A stretch of DNA of 64,000 nt from Chitinophagaceae bacterium (GCA_903642275.1 CAHJWK010000001.1:1-64000); one strand, 5' to 3'. Positions 27,454 through 38,541 are shown, numbered from the stretch's first letter. Numbers and translations are program-made. The notes: generated by a model from the letters alone, not told the origin.

Positions 27454-30400
27454 TTATCTTTTATTCTTTTTAAACATGTACAGTGGGCTATTATTCATTC
27501 CAACCAAAAAAAAATTTTCCCCTTTTGCATTTGTGATGGCATTAATACATCTTGCTTCTCCATTTACAAACAAGCCACTTTGCTTTGGCGGCAGGTACAG
27601 GAATTTGTTTGATGAAGTGCCAAGCAAAGTTGTTCCGTAACCTGCATCAAATCTTCCGCCTTGTGGCTTTAATCCATAAAAATTCCCAGCCATAAAAATG
27701 TCTTTTATTCCATCGCCATTTATATCATCAACATCAATACAATTTACAGTTGACAGCTGAGACATAACGGGTAGGTATTCAATAGAAAAATTGTCATTGC
27801 CTTTATTGATGTAAGCGACAGTTTGCGGTTGAGTAACGGTTAATACGGTTGCTTTACTCAATTGCTCTTTTGTAAAAATTTCATCAATTGGTTTACCTGC
27901 ATAATCACTGAAATGCAGAAATTTTTTCTTTAGTTGCGGCAGTTGCTTTTCCAAATCATCCTTTAAAAAATATGGATATGCTTTGCCATCGGTTTTGTAA
28001 TAAACCGGTATGCATTCTATTCTGCCATCATTTTCAAAATCGCTTACATACATTTTTGCAGGATGCGTGCTATCCGGTTTTATGCGTGAGTTTAGCCCCA
28101 TGTTACCGGCAAGTATATCAGGTTTGTCATCATTGTTTATATCAGCAATCGTTATGCAATTCCACCAACCTGAAGAATTTGGAATTGCTTTAATGATCTT
28201 CAACTGATGATTTGTATATTTTAAAATCTCTACCGGCATCCAATCACCTGCAACAATTAATTCTTTCTCTCCATCACCATCAATATCTGTCCATTGCGCA
28301 TCCGTAACCATTCCTAATTTTAAAAGCTCAGGCGCTGTTTGTTTTGTAACATTAGTAAAATTTCCATTACCATTATTTTTGATTAATGCACTCTGCGGAA
28401 TAACACCATAAACGCCGGGCACACACCTGCCACCAATAAAAATATCTGGTTTGCCATCACCATCAAAATCGTTGATACGCACACACGATGCATTTATAGA
28501 AACGGCGGGAAAGTCTGTGCTTTTTATAAAATTCCCTTTCCCATCATTCAAGTATAAACGCACTTCAAGATAAGGAGAACCTTGTGGTGCCTGGTTACCA
28601 CCTGAAGCAACAACCAAATCCATATCACCATCATTATCTGCGTCAAAAAAAGCTGCGCCTTCATCCTCACAAATTTTATCTTTTATAAAAGCATATTCTG
28701 TTTTTTGAATAAATGATCCATCTTTTTGCTGAATAAAAATCTTTGCTGTATCGCCGCTTGCACTGCCCATAAAAAAATCCTGCAACCCATCACCATTAAT
28801 ATCACCAACAGCAAGCTTCGGGCCTTCTGTAGAAAGCATTTTTGGCAAGAGTGGCTCATCATCAAAATCTACAAAATCATTTTCATTATGCGTGATATTG
28901 CCTTTTAAATATTGTGCAGCAACATTTGTATATAGCTGATGATATACTGTTGATGGTGCGACATAATTAATAGTTGCGTTCTGCTGATATAAAACAAGCG
29001 TTGTATCTGCTTTAAACCCTGACAGCTTTTCTTCTTTATTGTTTGTCCATTTTATTGATAGGCTATCAACAATATTTACATCACCCAAACCAAAAACTAA
29101 TTCAGGATCCATGCTGCTTTGAAAGCCGCGGCAAGGCTGTTGTTCCTGTACCTGCTCTCCCTTTTTTGTATATACAGTAACCTTTGCACCATAACCAAAA
29201 TCATTCTTATCATTACCTTTTAATTTTATTTTTAAGTAATGAGGATGCAGTTTTTCTGATGTCATATTGCGATAAATAAAAGCAGGCATGTTTACATTGT
29301 TAACTACCAGGTCAAGATCACCATCACCATCTAAATCTCCGTAAGCGGCGCCGTTGCTGAAACTTGGTTTATTAAAGCCGAGTGCGTTGGTTTCATTTTT
29401 AAATATAAGGTTATGCTGGTTTACAAACGCGTAGTTTGGCAAAGGTGTTGAAGGCATTTTTGACAGCAAATCACTCCAGCTCAATTCGCCGTTTCTAATT
29501 TTTTGCAGCGTTGCATCGTTACCGAAAAAGGTAAGAAAATCCTGGTCAGTTAAATCGTGGTATAAACCATTGCTTACAAAAATATCTTTCCATCCATCAT
29601 TATTAAAATCAAAATCAAGAGCGCCCCAACTCCAGTTAGTTGCATCCACGCCGGCAAGCTGTGCAATCTCACTAAACGTTCCGTCTTCGTTATTTAACTG
29701 TAAACAATTGCTGGTAAGCTGGTGATGAAAATCCTGCAGGTGTTTTTCATTCTGTACATCATAGTCATCAAACTTTATATTGGTCTTTAAACGATAATCA
29801 CTTTCCGGCAACATCTCTGTTGTAAACACATCCATGTATCCATCATTGTTAATGTCTGCAATATCAGAACCCATTGAACCCTGACTGCTATGTTGCATAG
29901 CGCTATCTAACACTTCTTTGAATGTTCCGTTGTGCTGATTGATGTATAAATAATCACGCTCAAAAAAATCATTTGATATATACATATCTTCCCAGCCATC
30001 ATTATTTAAATCTGCAACAGTTACACCCAAACCATACGCGATAGGTGTTTGATAAATGTTTGCCTGTTTGCTTACGTCAGTAAATTTCCCGTTATTATTT
30101 CTGTATAAATGGTCGCCGTTAACTGTGTCTCTTACATTACGCATCTGGCTGTTATAGCCAAAGCTGTTAAGCGTTTGCACATCATTATTCAACACAAAAC
30201 AATCTAAATCTCCATCATGGTCATAATCAAAAAATGTTGCCTGTGTTGATGGGCCTTTATCATCCAAACCGTAATGATGTGCTTCTTCTTTAAATGTTCC
30301 GTTATGTTGATTTATCCATAATTCATTTGCTCTGTCGTCGTTCGGAATATTGCCACTATTGCAGATATAAATATCCAGCCAGCCATCATTATTTATATCA

Positions 30401-30768
30401 ACCATTGTAACGCCGGTATGCCATTTATGATTGCTTGTTATAAGTGATTTTGCAGTAGCATCTTCAAATTTCCAGTTGCCTTTATTGATGTATAATTTGC
30501 ATTGCTGCTGATTGGATGTAAAGAAAATATCCGGCTTACCATCATTGTTTATATCACCGATAGCAACACCTCCGCCATTGTAAAAGTTATGGTAGGTAAG
30601 AATATTGAAATCTTTTGTATCGGTAACTGTGTTGTTAAAATTAATGCCGGTTTCAGAGGCAGGTTGTAATTGAAAAAGTGTGTTTTTATTTGCTGCCTGA
30701 TTATTTTTTATACGACATGAAATTATAAAAACCGAAACAAGCAACAAACAGCAAATTTTTTGTACCAT
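27454..30768 (-). CDS. UnbV/ASPIC and FG-GAP (VCBS) repeat lipoprotein, third copy
   Basis: An about 1104-residue protein with a lipoprotein signal ending in FIISC (Cys at about residue 18). FG-GAP/VCBS blades with the calcium-loop consensus D-x-N-x-D-G-x-x-D recur (DINNDGKPDIFF, DINNDGWLDIYI, DLNNDGWEDMYI, DIDGDGEKELIV). They form two propeller halves on either side of a UnbV/ASPIC domain (about residues 505-595: YGAKVTVYTKKGEQVQEQQP then CRGFQSSMDPELVFGLG). Proteins of this build often follow SusC/SusD pairs; binding of glycan at the cell surface is the usual guess. The alternative start at 30783 adds five residues before MVQKICC. It is separated from its two paralogues by a plus-strand gene and so needs its own promoter. 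Confidence 0.85.
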   Translation of the reverse strand: MVQKICCLLLVSVFIISCRIKNNQAANKNTLFQLQPASETGINFNNTVTDTKDFNILTYHNFYNGGGVAIGDINNDGKPDIFFTSNQQQCKLYINKGNWKFEDATAKSLITSNHKWHTGVTMVDINNDGWLDIYICNSGNIPNDDRANELWINQHNGTFKEEAHHYGLDDKGPSTQATFFDYDHDGDLDCFVLNNDVQTLNSFGYNSQMRNVRDTVNGDHLYRNNNGKFTDVSKQANIYQTPIAYGLGVTVADLNNDGWEDMYISNDFFERDYLYINQHNGTFKEVLDSAMQHSSQGSMGSDIADINNDGYMDVFTTEMLPESDYRLKTNIKFDDYDVQNEKHLQDFHHQLTSNCLQLNNEDGTFSEIAQLAGVDATNWSWGALDFDFNNDGWKDIFVSNGLYHDLTDQDFLTFFGNDATLQKIRNGELSWSDLLSKMPSTPLPNYAFVNQHNLIFKNETNALGFNKPSFSNGAAYGDLDGDGDLDLVVNNVNMPAFIYRNMTSEKLHPHYLKIKLKGNDKNDFGYGAKVTVYTKKGEQVQEQQPCRGFQSSMDPELVFGLGDVNIVDSLSIKWTNNKEEKLSGFKADTTLVLYQQNATINYVAPSTVYHQLYTNVAAQYLKGNITHNENDFVDFDDEPLLPKMLSTEGPKLAVGDINGDGLQDFFMGSASGDTAKIFIQQKDGSFIQKTEYAFIKDKICEDEGAAFFDADNDGDMDLVVASGGNQAPQGSPYLEVRLYLNDGKGNFIKSTDFPAVSINASCVRINDFDGDGKPDIFIGGRCVPGVYGVIPQSALIKNNGNGNFTNVTKQTAPELLKLGMVTDAQWTDIDGDGEKELIVAGDWMPVEILKYTNHQLKIIKAIPNSSGWWNCITIADINNDDKPDILAGNMGLNSRIKPDSTHPAKMYVSDFENDGRIECIPVYYKTDGKAYPYFLKDDLEKQLPQLKKKFLHFSDYAGKPIDEIFTKEQLSKATVLTVTQPQTVAYINKGNDNFSIEYLPVMSQLSTVNCIDVDDINGDGIKDIFMAGNFYGLKPQGGRFDAGYGTTLLGTSSNKFLYLPPKQSGLFVNGEARCINAITNAKGENFFLVGMNNSPLYMFKKNKR

Positions 30769-30910
30769 AAAAACCTGAACCATTAAAATCCCGCAATCAT
30801 TATAAGCAGGTAATAAAATTTATAAAACCACGAAGATGTGTTAAAATAAATTTTGTACCATAATTATATAGTTAAATACTGCTTACTTTTAAAATTTTTT
30901 GTCATCTTTT

Positions 30911-31843
30911 ATGAAAAAACTGATTGCCGGTATTTTAATAATTGCCATACTGTTTTTAGTTGCAGTATATATATTTATTCCATCAACGCTTATTGTTTCA
31001 AACATAGTTTATAGTAAAACAACGCTGCCAGGAGCTTACAGAACGCTTTCATCTAATGAAAGATGGAAGAATTGGTGGATAGATAAAAAGGCATCAGCCA
31101 TAAATAAATTTGTGTACAAAAGTGATGAGTATTCTTTATTGACCACTTATTCTTACGGCGCTTTAATTAATATACAACATAAAAATGAAACTATTAATAG
31201 TAATATACAATTATTGGAATTAGGATTTGATTCTATTGCAATTGAGTGGAAGTTTTCTATTAATGCAAGTGCAAATCCTTTTAAAAGAATTAGTGATTAC
31301 CGGAATGCCGTGATGTTAAAAGAAAACTCAAAAGATATATTACATCAGTTTAAAAATTTTATTCAAAAAGACAGCAATGTATATGGCATACCGATACAAT
31401 TATCTTCAATAGAACACATTAACATGATAACAACAAAAACAGTATTCACCGATAACCCATCAACTGATGAGATATATAATTATATTAATTTTTTAAAACA
31501 ATTTGCAGCCACAAATAAAATGAAACAAGATTATTACCCGATGATGAACATAACAAAAAACAATGATACTTCGTACAGGCTAATGGTTGCTTTGCCTGTT
31601 GATAAAGAAACCAGTTTTACAGGCATTGTGCATTCTGTAGTTATGGTAAAAGGTAACTTTATGGTTACACAAATAAAAGGTGGTTACGGTACAATAAATA
31701 ACGCGTTAAATGAAATGCAATTGTATTTTGCTGACTATGAAAAAACATCAATGGCAATACCATTTCAATACATTGTTACTGACAGAATAAATGAGCCTGA
31801 TACAACAAAATGGGTAACTCAAATTTATGCGCCTGTGCAGTGA
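30911..31843 (+). CDS. Membrane-anchored protein, SRPBCC-like region plus GyrI-like effector-binding domain
   Basis: A 310-residue protein with one N-terminal helix (LIAGILIIAILFLVAVYIFI). The following region (NIVYSKTTLPGAYRTL, RWKNWW) has features of SRPBCC/polyketide-cyclase folds that often precede a GyrI-like domain in this phylum, and the C-terminus (SMAIPFQYIVTDRINEPDTT and KWVTQIYAPV) is the usual GyrI-like ending. Such proteins bind small hydrophobic ligands; the role is unknown. The start at 30911 is chosen over TTG 30899. It is the only plus-strand gene within the glycan locus, and its TGA (31841-31843) touches the stop codon of the opposing gene (31844-31846) with no base between. 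Confidence 0.65.
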   Translation: MKKLIAGILIIAILFLVAVYIFIPSTLIVSNIVYSKTTLPGAYRTLSSNERWKNWWIDKKASAINKFVYKSDEYSLLTTYSYGALINIQHKNETINSNIQLLELGFDSIAIEWKFSINASANPFKRISDYRNAVMLKENSKDILHQFKNFIQKDSNVYGIPIQLSSIEHINMITTKTVFTDNPSTDEIYNYINFLKQFAATNKMKQDYYPMMNITKNNDTSYRLMVALPVDKETSFTGIVHSVVMVKGNFMVTQIKGGYGTINNALNEMQLYFADYEKTSMAIPFQYIVTDRINEPDTTKWVTQIYAPVQ

Positions 31844-34800
31844 CTATTTTTTCAATTCATTTATGTAGTCAAGAACAATTGTGCTGTCATTGTTTTTTGC
31901 GAAAATATATGCCTGCCTGTTGTTTGCAAGATGTACAGGTTTTATTGATCGTACCTGACCTTTTACTGTAACTCCATTTATTGGTTCAGCGATAAACTTA
32001 TCATCGCCTTTATTCAGTAGAACAGTTCCATAATCTGCATCATACCTACCCATCTGAATGTTGTTATCATAATAATTTCCTGCTAATAAAATATCAGGAA
32101 GTTTGTCATTATTTGCATTAGTAATAACAGCACTACGATAGGGTGAAAGTTGTGCCTGCCAGGGCATTGGCTTGATTGTAAAATTTAATTTGCCATCATT
32201 TATTAAAACAGAATTGTAAAACCAGTTAGCAGTAAGCACTTTGGAAGATTTAAGTTTATCTTTAGAAAACAAATCTGTTAAAGATGCTTTGGCAAAATCA
32301 CCGGCATATAAATATTTCTTTTTAAGTAAAGGCATCTGCTTTTGCAATTCATCTTTATTCGCAAAAGTAATTTCCTTATTATTAAGATAGTAAGTTAAGA
32401 TTTGTTCTGTGTTCCCGTTATCATCAAAATCATTTACATACATGCGTACAGGCTGCTCGTCACTTGCATGTAAGCGGCTGTTTAAACCAAGATTGCCGGC
32501 AATTAAATCTATATCACCATCATTGTCTATGTCAACAGGCATCACAAAATTCCACCAGCCTTTTTTATCAGTTAATATTTTTTTTGTAAAGTGGCCATGA
32601 TCATTTAAAAATACAATTATGCCACCCCAGTCAAGTGAAATAATTAAATCTTTATCACCGTCTTTATCAATATCAAACCAAACAGCATTTGTAACCATTC
32701 CAATATCTTTCAAACCTTTCGCTAACTGATCTGTTACATCTTTAAATTTTCCCGTTCCATCATTCGTTAATAAATAAGATTGTGGCGTTTCGCCGTAATG
32801 AAAAGGAATTGCTCTCCCACCAATGAACAAATCAATCTTACCATCATTATTAAAATCATAAGGCGCAACTGTTGATTGTGTTGTATAGATGTTTGAAAAA
32901 GCATCGCTCTTTCGAACCAGGTTTCCTTTGCCATCATTTAAATAAATACGCGGCAACAAATTAGAATCTGTACCAAAATATTCATTGCCGCCACTTGCAA
33001 TAATCAGGTCAGCGTTGTTATCATTATTTACATCTGCCCAGCACGCATCCACATCTTCATAAGTGCTGTCTTTATCCAGTGCCGGTTCATTTATTTTTTG
33101 AAATTTGCCTGAAGATGATTGCATAAAAACAGCAGGCTTTTCTCTTTTAGATGCACCAATAAAAACATCATCCAGGCCGTCATGATTTATGTCACCAACA
33201 GCTAATGCGGGGCCTTCACTGGATGTCATGTGTGGAATAAGTGATTCACGATCAAACTCAGGAAAGTCATTTTCAACATGCGCATAATTCAGATTTAATT
33301 TTGGGGTGATGTCTTCCATCGGCAATGCAGTATTGGTGCTGTAACGCCTTAATTCATCATAATTAAATTTGGGAAGATTGACTGTATAATTTATTGCAGT
33401 TATTTTATCAGTATCGTTTTGCCAGTTAATTCTTTGATATGAATTATCAAACCAAACAACTACAACTGAATCAATATTTACTTTATTTAATCCAATGTGC
33501 ACAGGCGTTTCAGAGCTTGATAAAAAACCATGCACCGGAAATTTTTCATACGTTCTTACATCATTTTTTGCAAACACAATTACTTTAGAACCGATGGCAT
33601 TTATATTCTGTGAATTACCTTTTAGCTTTAATTCAATAAATTTTTCTTTTCTGCTATCGTTGGTTTTGTTTTTATAAATCATTGCGGCATCATTAATATT
33701 ATTCACTGCAATATCAAGGTCGCCATCATTATCAAAATCTGCACACACAGCACCGTTAGAAAAATTAGGTACATCATTTTTTATAGAAGAAGATAAGTCA
33801 CTAAAAGAAAGTGCCCCGTTATTTTTAAAAAATTTATTAGGGATTTTTATTTCTGGAAATTTATCTATGAGTGACATATCTTTTGAATTAAGGTTATTCA
33901 AACGAATGTCCATTTGCACCTGGTCGTTAGAAACATAGTTGATGTAATCAATATCATTTAACCGCTTTGGAATGCCGTTGGAAATGAATAAATCTTTATA
34001 GCCATCATTATCAAAATCCATCCATAAAGCAGACCAACTCCAGTCCGTTGCTGCAATACCTGCATATAAACCTACTTCACTAAAAACACCATTACCACGA
34101 TTGAATTGCAAATTATTCCGCGTATATTGATAGCTGTAACCATATTTTATCTTCAGCTTAAAAATATCATTTTCGTCTTCACCTGCAGAACGTTTTAAAA
34201 TATATGGGTCAGCCGGCAGCATGTCCATACTAACAATTTCAGGTAGTGCATCGTTATTTATATCAGCTATATCAACACCCATTGTGTATTGGCTTGTATG
34301 CATGAATGCTGTTGAATCTTCTTCCTTAAATGTGCCATTATGATTATTAATGTAGAGATAGTCTTTCTCATGAAAATCATTACCAACGTATATATCAGGA
34401 TAACCATCCATATTCACATCTGCAATGCACAACCCAAGCCCATAACCTAAGACAGAACTATTGATACCGGCTTGTTTTGTTACATCTGTAAAATGACCGT
34501 TATCATTTCTATAAAGATGATCGCCGGAAACAGCACTTGGTGTATTAATCATTAAAGCACGCGGGCCAAAAGTTCCGTTTTGATGAATAGAATGATTCAG
34601 TAGATACATGTCCATATCACCATCACCATCATAATCAAAAAAAGCAGCCTGCGTACTAAAGCCAGAAAAATTAAGGCCGTATTGCTTTGATTCATCCTCA
34701 TAATAAGGCACACCATTTTTATCAATGCCTTTGCAGATTAAGAATTGGTTATGGCTGTTTAAGATTTCATATTTACCAACACGACAAACATATATATCAA

Positions 34801-35191
34801 GCAAGCCATCATTGTTTATATCAACTAAAGAAACACCGGTGCTCCAGCCACTGTCATTTGGTATATGCGCTTCTGCAGTAACATCTTTAAAATGCATGTT
34901 ACCAGTGTTGAGATAAATTTTGTTCTGGCCTTGATTAGATGCAAAAAATAAATCAATAAGGCCGTCATTATTAAAATCACCAGCAGCAACACCTGCACCA
35001 TTATAAAAATACATGTAATGAAAAACGTTGAACTGGTTAGTTGGCGTAAGCTTATTATTGAAGCTGATACCTGTTTGGTTTTTATTAAGCACCTGAAACA
35101 TAACAGGCACTTTGTTAGAAGAACAGGAAGTGATGAATCCTGCAAGCAAAATCATTATATAAAGGCTGCATCTTTCTCTGCTCATTCTCAC
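31844..35191 (-). CDS. UnbV/ASPIC and FG-GAP (VCBS) repeat lipoprotein, second copy
   Basis: A 1115-residue paralogue of the neighbouring FG-GAP proteins. The lipoprotein signal ends at GFITSC (Cys about residue 23). Blades such as DFNNDGLIDLFF, DINNDGLLDIYV, DVNMDGYPDIYV, DFDNDGDLDIAV and DIDNDGDIDLIA repeat on both sides of a UnbV domain (NAIGSKVIVFAKNDVRTYEK, HGFLSSSETPVHIGLN). In the UnbV part the CRGF/SRGF motif of the sister proteins is VHGF. It begins 33 bases after the stop of the first copy and is probably cotranscribed with it. Start uncertain by up to 12 codons (other ATGs at residues 3 and 13). Confidence 0.85.
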   Translation of the reverse strand: MRMSRERCSLYIMILLAGFITSCSSNKVPVMFQVLNKNQTGISFNNKLTPTNQFNVFHYMYFYNGAGVAAGDFNNDGLIDLFFASNQGQNKIYLNTGNMHFKDVTAEAHIPNDSGWSTGVSLVDINNDGLLDIYVCRVGKYEILNSHNQFLICKGIDKNGVPYYEDESKQYGLNFSGFSTQAAFFDYDGDGDMDMYLLNHSIHQNGTFGPRALMINTPSAVSGDHLYRNDNGHFTDVTKQAGINSSVLGYGLGLCIADVNMDGYPDIYVGNDFHEKDYLYINNHNGTFKEEDSTAFMHTSQYTMGVDIADINNDALPEIVSMDMLPADPYILKRSAGEDENDIFKLKIKYGYSYQYTRNNLQFNRGNGVFSEVGLYAGIAATDWSWSALWMDFDNDGYKDLFISNGIPKRLNDIDYINYVSNDQVQMDIRLNNLNSKDMSLIDKFPEIKIPNKFFKNNGALSFSDLSSSIKNDVPNFSNGAVCADFDNDGDLDIAVNNINDAAMIYKNKTNDSRKEKFIELKLKGNSQNINAIGSKVIVFAKNDVRTYEKFPVHGFLSSSETPVHIGLNKVNIDSVVVVWFDNSYQRINWQNDTDKITAINYTVNLPKFNYDELRRYSTNTALPMEDITPKLNLNYAHVENDFPEFDRESLIPHMTSSEGPALAVGDINHDGLDDVFIGASKREKPAVFMQSSSGKFQKINEPALDKDSTYEDVDACWADVNNDNNADLIIASGGNEYFGTDSNLLPRIYLNDGKGNLVRKSDAFSNIYTTQSTVAPYDFNNDGKIDLFIGGRAIPFHYGETPQSYLLTNDGTGKFKDVTDQLAKGLKDIGMVTNAVWFDIDKDGDKDLIISLDWGGIIVFLNDHGHFTKKILTDKKGWWNFVMPVDIDNDGDIDLIAGNLGLNSRLHASDEQPVRMYVNDFDDNGNTEQILTYYLNNKEITFANKDELQKQMPLLKKKYLYAGDFAKASLTDLFSKDKLKSSKVLTANWFYNSVLINDGKLNFTIKPMPWQAQLSPYRSAVITNANNDKLPDILLAGNYYDNNIQMGRYDADYGTVLLNKGDDKFIAEPINGVTVKGQVRSIKPVHLANNRQAYIFAKNNDSTIVLDYINELKK

Positions 35192-35224
35192 TGCCTGTCT
35201 GTATTAATTTATCTTATACAATTA

Positions 35225-38200
35225 TCAATTTGCATTAATCTTATATAAAGAAGGGATATCATTATTGCGCAGGAATAACAAATATCTTTTTTTACCGGCA
35301 GTAATTTCCTGTATATCTCTTACTTCACCCCGAACTGAAAGCCCTGATTTTATACAATCAACACAAGTAAAATTTCCTTTACCATCATTTAATAACAGAT
35401 TGCCAAAACTTTCATCTAACCTGCCAAACTGTGGCGTGAAATTGTCTTCGTTGCCGCCAATTATAATATCAATTTTACCATCTTTATTTATATCTGTACA
35501 ATATATAGCATCAGCAGATGAAAGCTGTGCTATAACAGGCAGTTTTTTAACTGTAAAATTTCCGTTACCATTATTTACCGCAATGCATGAGGGTGTATAA
35601 TTAAATTGTTTTACCAAACTTTTATTTAATAAATCAGGTGCAAATAGTTCCTGAATAGATTTTTTTGCAAAGTCTGCATGTTGCAGGTTTTGTTTTTTTA
35701 TCATGGGAACTTCATCCTGCAGATCACGTTTTAAAAACACAGGCATATCTTTACCATCAACCATTCGTGTAAGAATTTTGTCAGTATTTCCATTTTGATT
35801 AAAATCATTTATCCAAAGTTTTACCGGGTTTTGTTTGTTTGGATTGAGATAAAAATTTTCACCAATGTTTCCTAAAATCAGGTCTTGTTTACCATCTCCA
35901 TTTACGTCAGCAACACTTATGCTGCGCCACCAGCCAAGCATATCAGTAAGATTAGTTTTAACCTCGTTAAAGCGATTATTCGTATATTCAAAAATCCTGG
36001 GTGACATCCATTCACCACAAACAATAAGTTCTTTATTTTTATCACCTTTTACATTTGCCCAAACAGCACCGGTAACCATACCGATATTTGTTATACCTGA
36101 ATTTAAAGATTGTGTTACATCTTTGAAATGCCCTGTACCATCATTTTGAAAAATAAAACTGCGAGGACTTATTCCATAATTTTTAGGTTCACTCCTGCCA
36201 CCAACAAACAAATCTAAATCGCCATCATTATCGTAATCATTTGCCGTAATTACAGATACATTTACACCGCAATCAGGAAAAGCAGATGCATCCAAAGTAA
36301 AATTTCCTTTACCATCGTTTTTAAAAAATCTTAATTGCATTTGCCGGCTTTGTGGTGTGTTAGCATTACCTCCCGGACCAATAACCAAATCAAGATCGCC
36401 ATCTTTATCTGCATCAAATAATAAGATAGCCACATCTTCAAAATCTATAAACTGGTTAAATGCAGGTTCATCCTTTTTTATAAAACTTCCATCAGGCTTT
36501 TGAAGATAAACCTGCGCCGGATGGTTTTGTGTTCCGCCTATAATTATATCTGTTAAACCATCACCATTTACATCTCCTGTAACAGCTTTAGGCCCTTCGC
36601 GTGAAAGCATTTCAGGCACATTGCGTTCGTAATAAAAATCCAAGTAATCATCTTCTTCATGTTTATCAAAATGTGAATGCACAGAGTCAAGCAGTGTTGT
36701 TGTAACAGGTAAAGATTCATCATACTTTGCAGATGAAGAATCAGGTTGCTGAATAGTATAAGTTGTATCAACCTTTGGATGTATAAATTTTGAATAAGAA
36801 AGATTTGGCCAAATTATTACCATGGAATCAACCTTATTCATCTTACCTAAGCCAAGTATTTGCTTATAATCCATGGAAGATTGAAAACCCCGGCTAGGCA
36901 TAATTTCACGACTTATAATTTGGTTATCTACATACAGCTTAATTATACTGCCGATTGCAAATGTATTTTTTGCAGCGCCTTTAAGCTTAACTGCGATATA
37001 ATTATTATGATTAATGTCTCTTGAATTATTTTGATACACGAATGCAGGCCCGTTTTCATTATTGATAACAAGATCTAAATCGCCATCATTATCCAAATCT
37101 GCGTAAGCGGCGCCGCTTGAAAACGAAGATTGCGTAAAGCCCCAGCTTTTACCAACATCTTCAAACATAAGATTACCCTTATTTCTGAATGCTTTATTGA
37201 TCATCGGGTTTTGCGGTAAATGTTCAAGCACTTTATCAACGTTTTGCTGATTGTTACTTAATACTTGTTTTTGAACTTCTTCATTTGCAAAAAAATCAAC
37301 AAAATCAAGGTTAGTAACGTCACGGTTTACACCATTACATACATAGATATCATTGTATCCATCATTATCTGCATCAAATAATAAAGCTCCCCAACTCCAG
37401 TCCGTCGCACCAACGCCACAGATATTAGCCACATCAGAAAAAGTTCCGTTTTTATTGTTGAGCTGCAGGCAGTTTTTCATGTATTGATAATAAAAGTCCT
37501 GTTTTACTTTTTTACGAAAGAAATCCACATTGTCAAATGAGCCAAGTGTTCTAAGGCGATAATCATCGCCAGGCAGCATATCGGTTGTAAATATTTCGGG
37601 ATATCCATCATTGTTAATATCAGCTATATCAGAGCCCATTGAAGAAAGACTTGTATGAGAAAAACAATTTTCAAAATCATCTCTAAATGTTCCGTTTTTT
37701 TGATTAATGTAGCAATAATCCCGTTCATAAGAATCATTAGAAACATAAATGTCAGGATAACCATCATTATTTACATCACCAATTGAAACACCAAGCCCAA
37801 AACTTATTAAGCCGCCATGAATACCTACCTGTTTTGTTACTTCAGTAAAATGCCCATTGTCATTTCTATATAAATGATCACCGCCACCTTTTAAAAAATT
37901 AGCTACTGGCCAGTCTTTATCAGGAAGGTCACGACGGTTTACATAGCCTAAATCATTAATAGGCATAGGACTATTATCAATCATAAAACAATCGAGATCA
38001 CCATCCATGTCATAATCAAAAAAAGTTGCCTGCGTTGTATAAGCGGAAACATCTAACCCATATTTAGCAGCTGCTTCAGTAAAGGTTAAATCATGGTTAT
38101 TTATATATAGCTTATTCTTACGGTTTGCATCTTTCATATGCCCTGCATTGCATACATATATATCAAGCCAGCCATCATTATTTATATCAATCATAGTAAC

Positions 38201-38530
38201 TCCGGTACTCCACATACTATCTTGCTTAATACCAGATTTTTGTGTAATGTCTTTGAACTTAAAATTGCCTTTGTTAAGATAGATTTGATTACTACCCATG
38301 TTTGAAGTGAAAAAAACATCAGGCAAGCCATCATTATTTAAATCTCCTATCGCAACACCCCCACCGTTATAATAGTTTCTATATGTAAACCCGTTTTCAA
38401 GCTGAGCATCTTTTACTTTGTTATTGAAGTTAATGCCGGTATTTGACTTTAACGAGAAAAGCGTTGTTTGTTTTGAATGACATGAAGTAAGAAAAATAGC
38501 AATCAGAAAATATAAGAATACAACGCGCAT
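35225..38530 (-). CDS. UnbV/ASPIC and FG-GAP (VCBS) repeat lipoprotein, first copy
   Basis: An 1101-residue member of the triplet, starting at MRVVFLYFLIAIFLTSCHS with lipobox Cys at about residue 17. FG-GAP loops include DLNNDGLPDVFF, DINNDGWLDIYV, DMDGDLDCFM, DADNDGYNDIYV, DLDNDGDLDLVI and DADKDGDLDLVI; the UnbV region holds FAIGSIIKLYVDNQIISREI and SRGFQSSMDYKQILGLGK. The earlier in-frame ATG at 38563 would place the first 11 codons inside a strong hairpin terminator, so 38530 is preferred. This gene lies directly downstream of susD (37 bases by the longer frame). Confidence 0.85.
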   Translation of the reverse strand: MRVVFLYFLIAIFLTSCHSKQTTLFSLKSNTGINFNNKVKDAQLENGFTYRNYYNGGGVAIGDLNNDGLPDVFFTSNMGSNQIYLNKGNFKFKDITQKSGIKQDSMWSTGVTMIDINNDGWLDIYVCNAGHMKDANRKNKLYINNHDLTFTEAAAKYGLDVSAYTTQATFFDYDMDGDLDCFMIDNSPMPINDLGYVNRRDLPDKDWPVANFLKGGGDHLYRNDNGHFTEVTKQVGIHGGLISFGLGVSIGDVNNDGYPDIYVSNDSYERDYCYINQKNGTFRDDFENCFSHTSLSSMGSDIADINNDGYPEIFTTDMLPGDDYRLRTLGSFDNVDFFRKKVKQDFYYQYMKNCLQLNNKNGTFSDVANICGVGATDWSWGALLFDADNDGYNDIYVCNGVNRDVTNLDFVDFFANEEVQKQVLSNNQQNVDKVLEHLPQNPMINKAFRNKGNLMFEDVGKSWGFTQSSFSSGAAYADLDNDGDLDLVINNENGPAFVYQNNSRDINHNNYIAVKLKGAAKNTFAIGSIIKLYVDNQIISREIMPSRGFQSSMDYKQILGLGKMNKVDSMVIIWPNLSYSKFIHPKVDTTYTIQQPDSSSAKYDESLPVTTTLLDSVHSHFDKHEEDDYLDFYYERNVPEMLSREGPKAVTGDVNGDGLTDIIIGGTQNHPAQVYLQKPDGSFIKKDEPAFNQFIDFEDVAILLFDADKDGDLDLVIGPGGNANTPQSRQMQLRFFKNDGKGNFTLDASAFPDCGVNVSVITANDYDNDGDLDLFVGGRSEPKNYGISPRSFIFQNDGTGHFKDVTQSLNSGITNIGMVTGAVWANVKGDKNKELIVCGEWMSPRIFEYTNNRFNEVKTNLTDMLGWWRSISVADVNGDGKQDLILGNIGENFYLNPNKQNPVKLWINDFNQNGNTDKILTRMVDGKDMPVFLKRDLQDEVPMIKKQNLQHADFAKKSIQELFAPDLLNKSLVKQFNYTPSCIAVNNGNGNFTVKKLPVIAQLSSADAIYCTDINKDGKIDIIIGGNEDNFTPQFGRLDESFGNLLLNDGKGNFTCVDCIKSGLSVRGEVRDIQEITAGKKRYLLFLRNNDIPSLYKINAN

Positions 38531-38541
38531 ATTGGTTGCAC

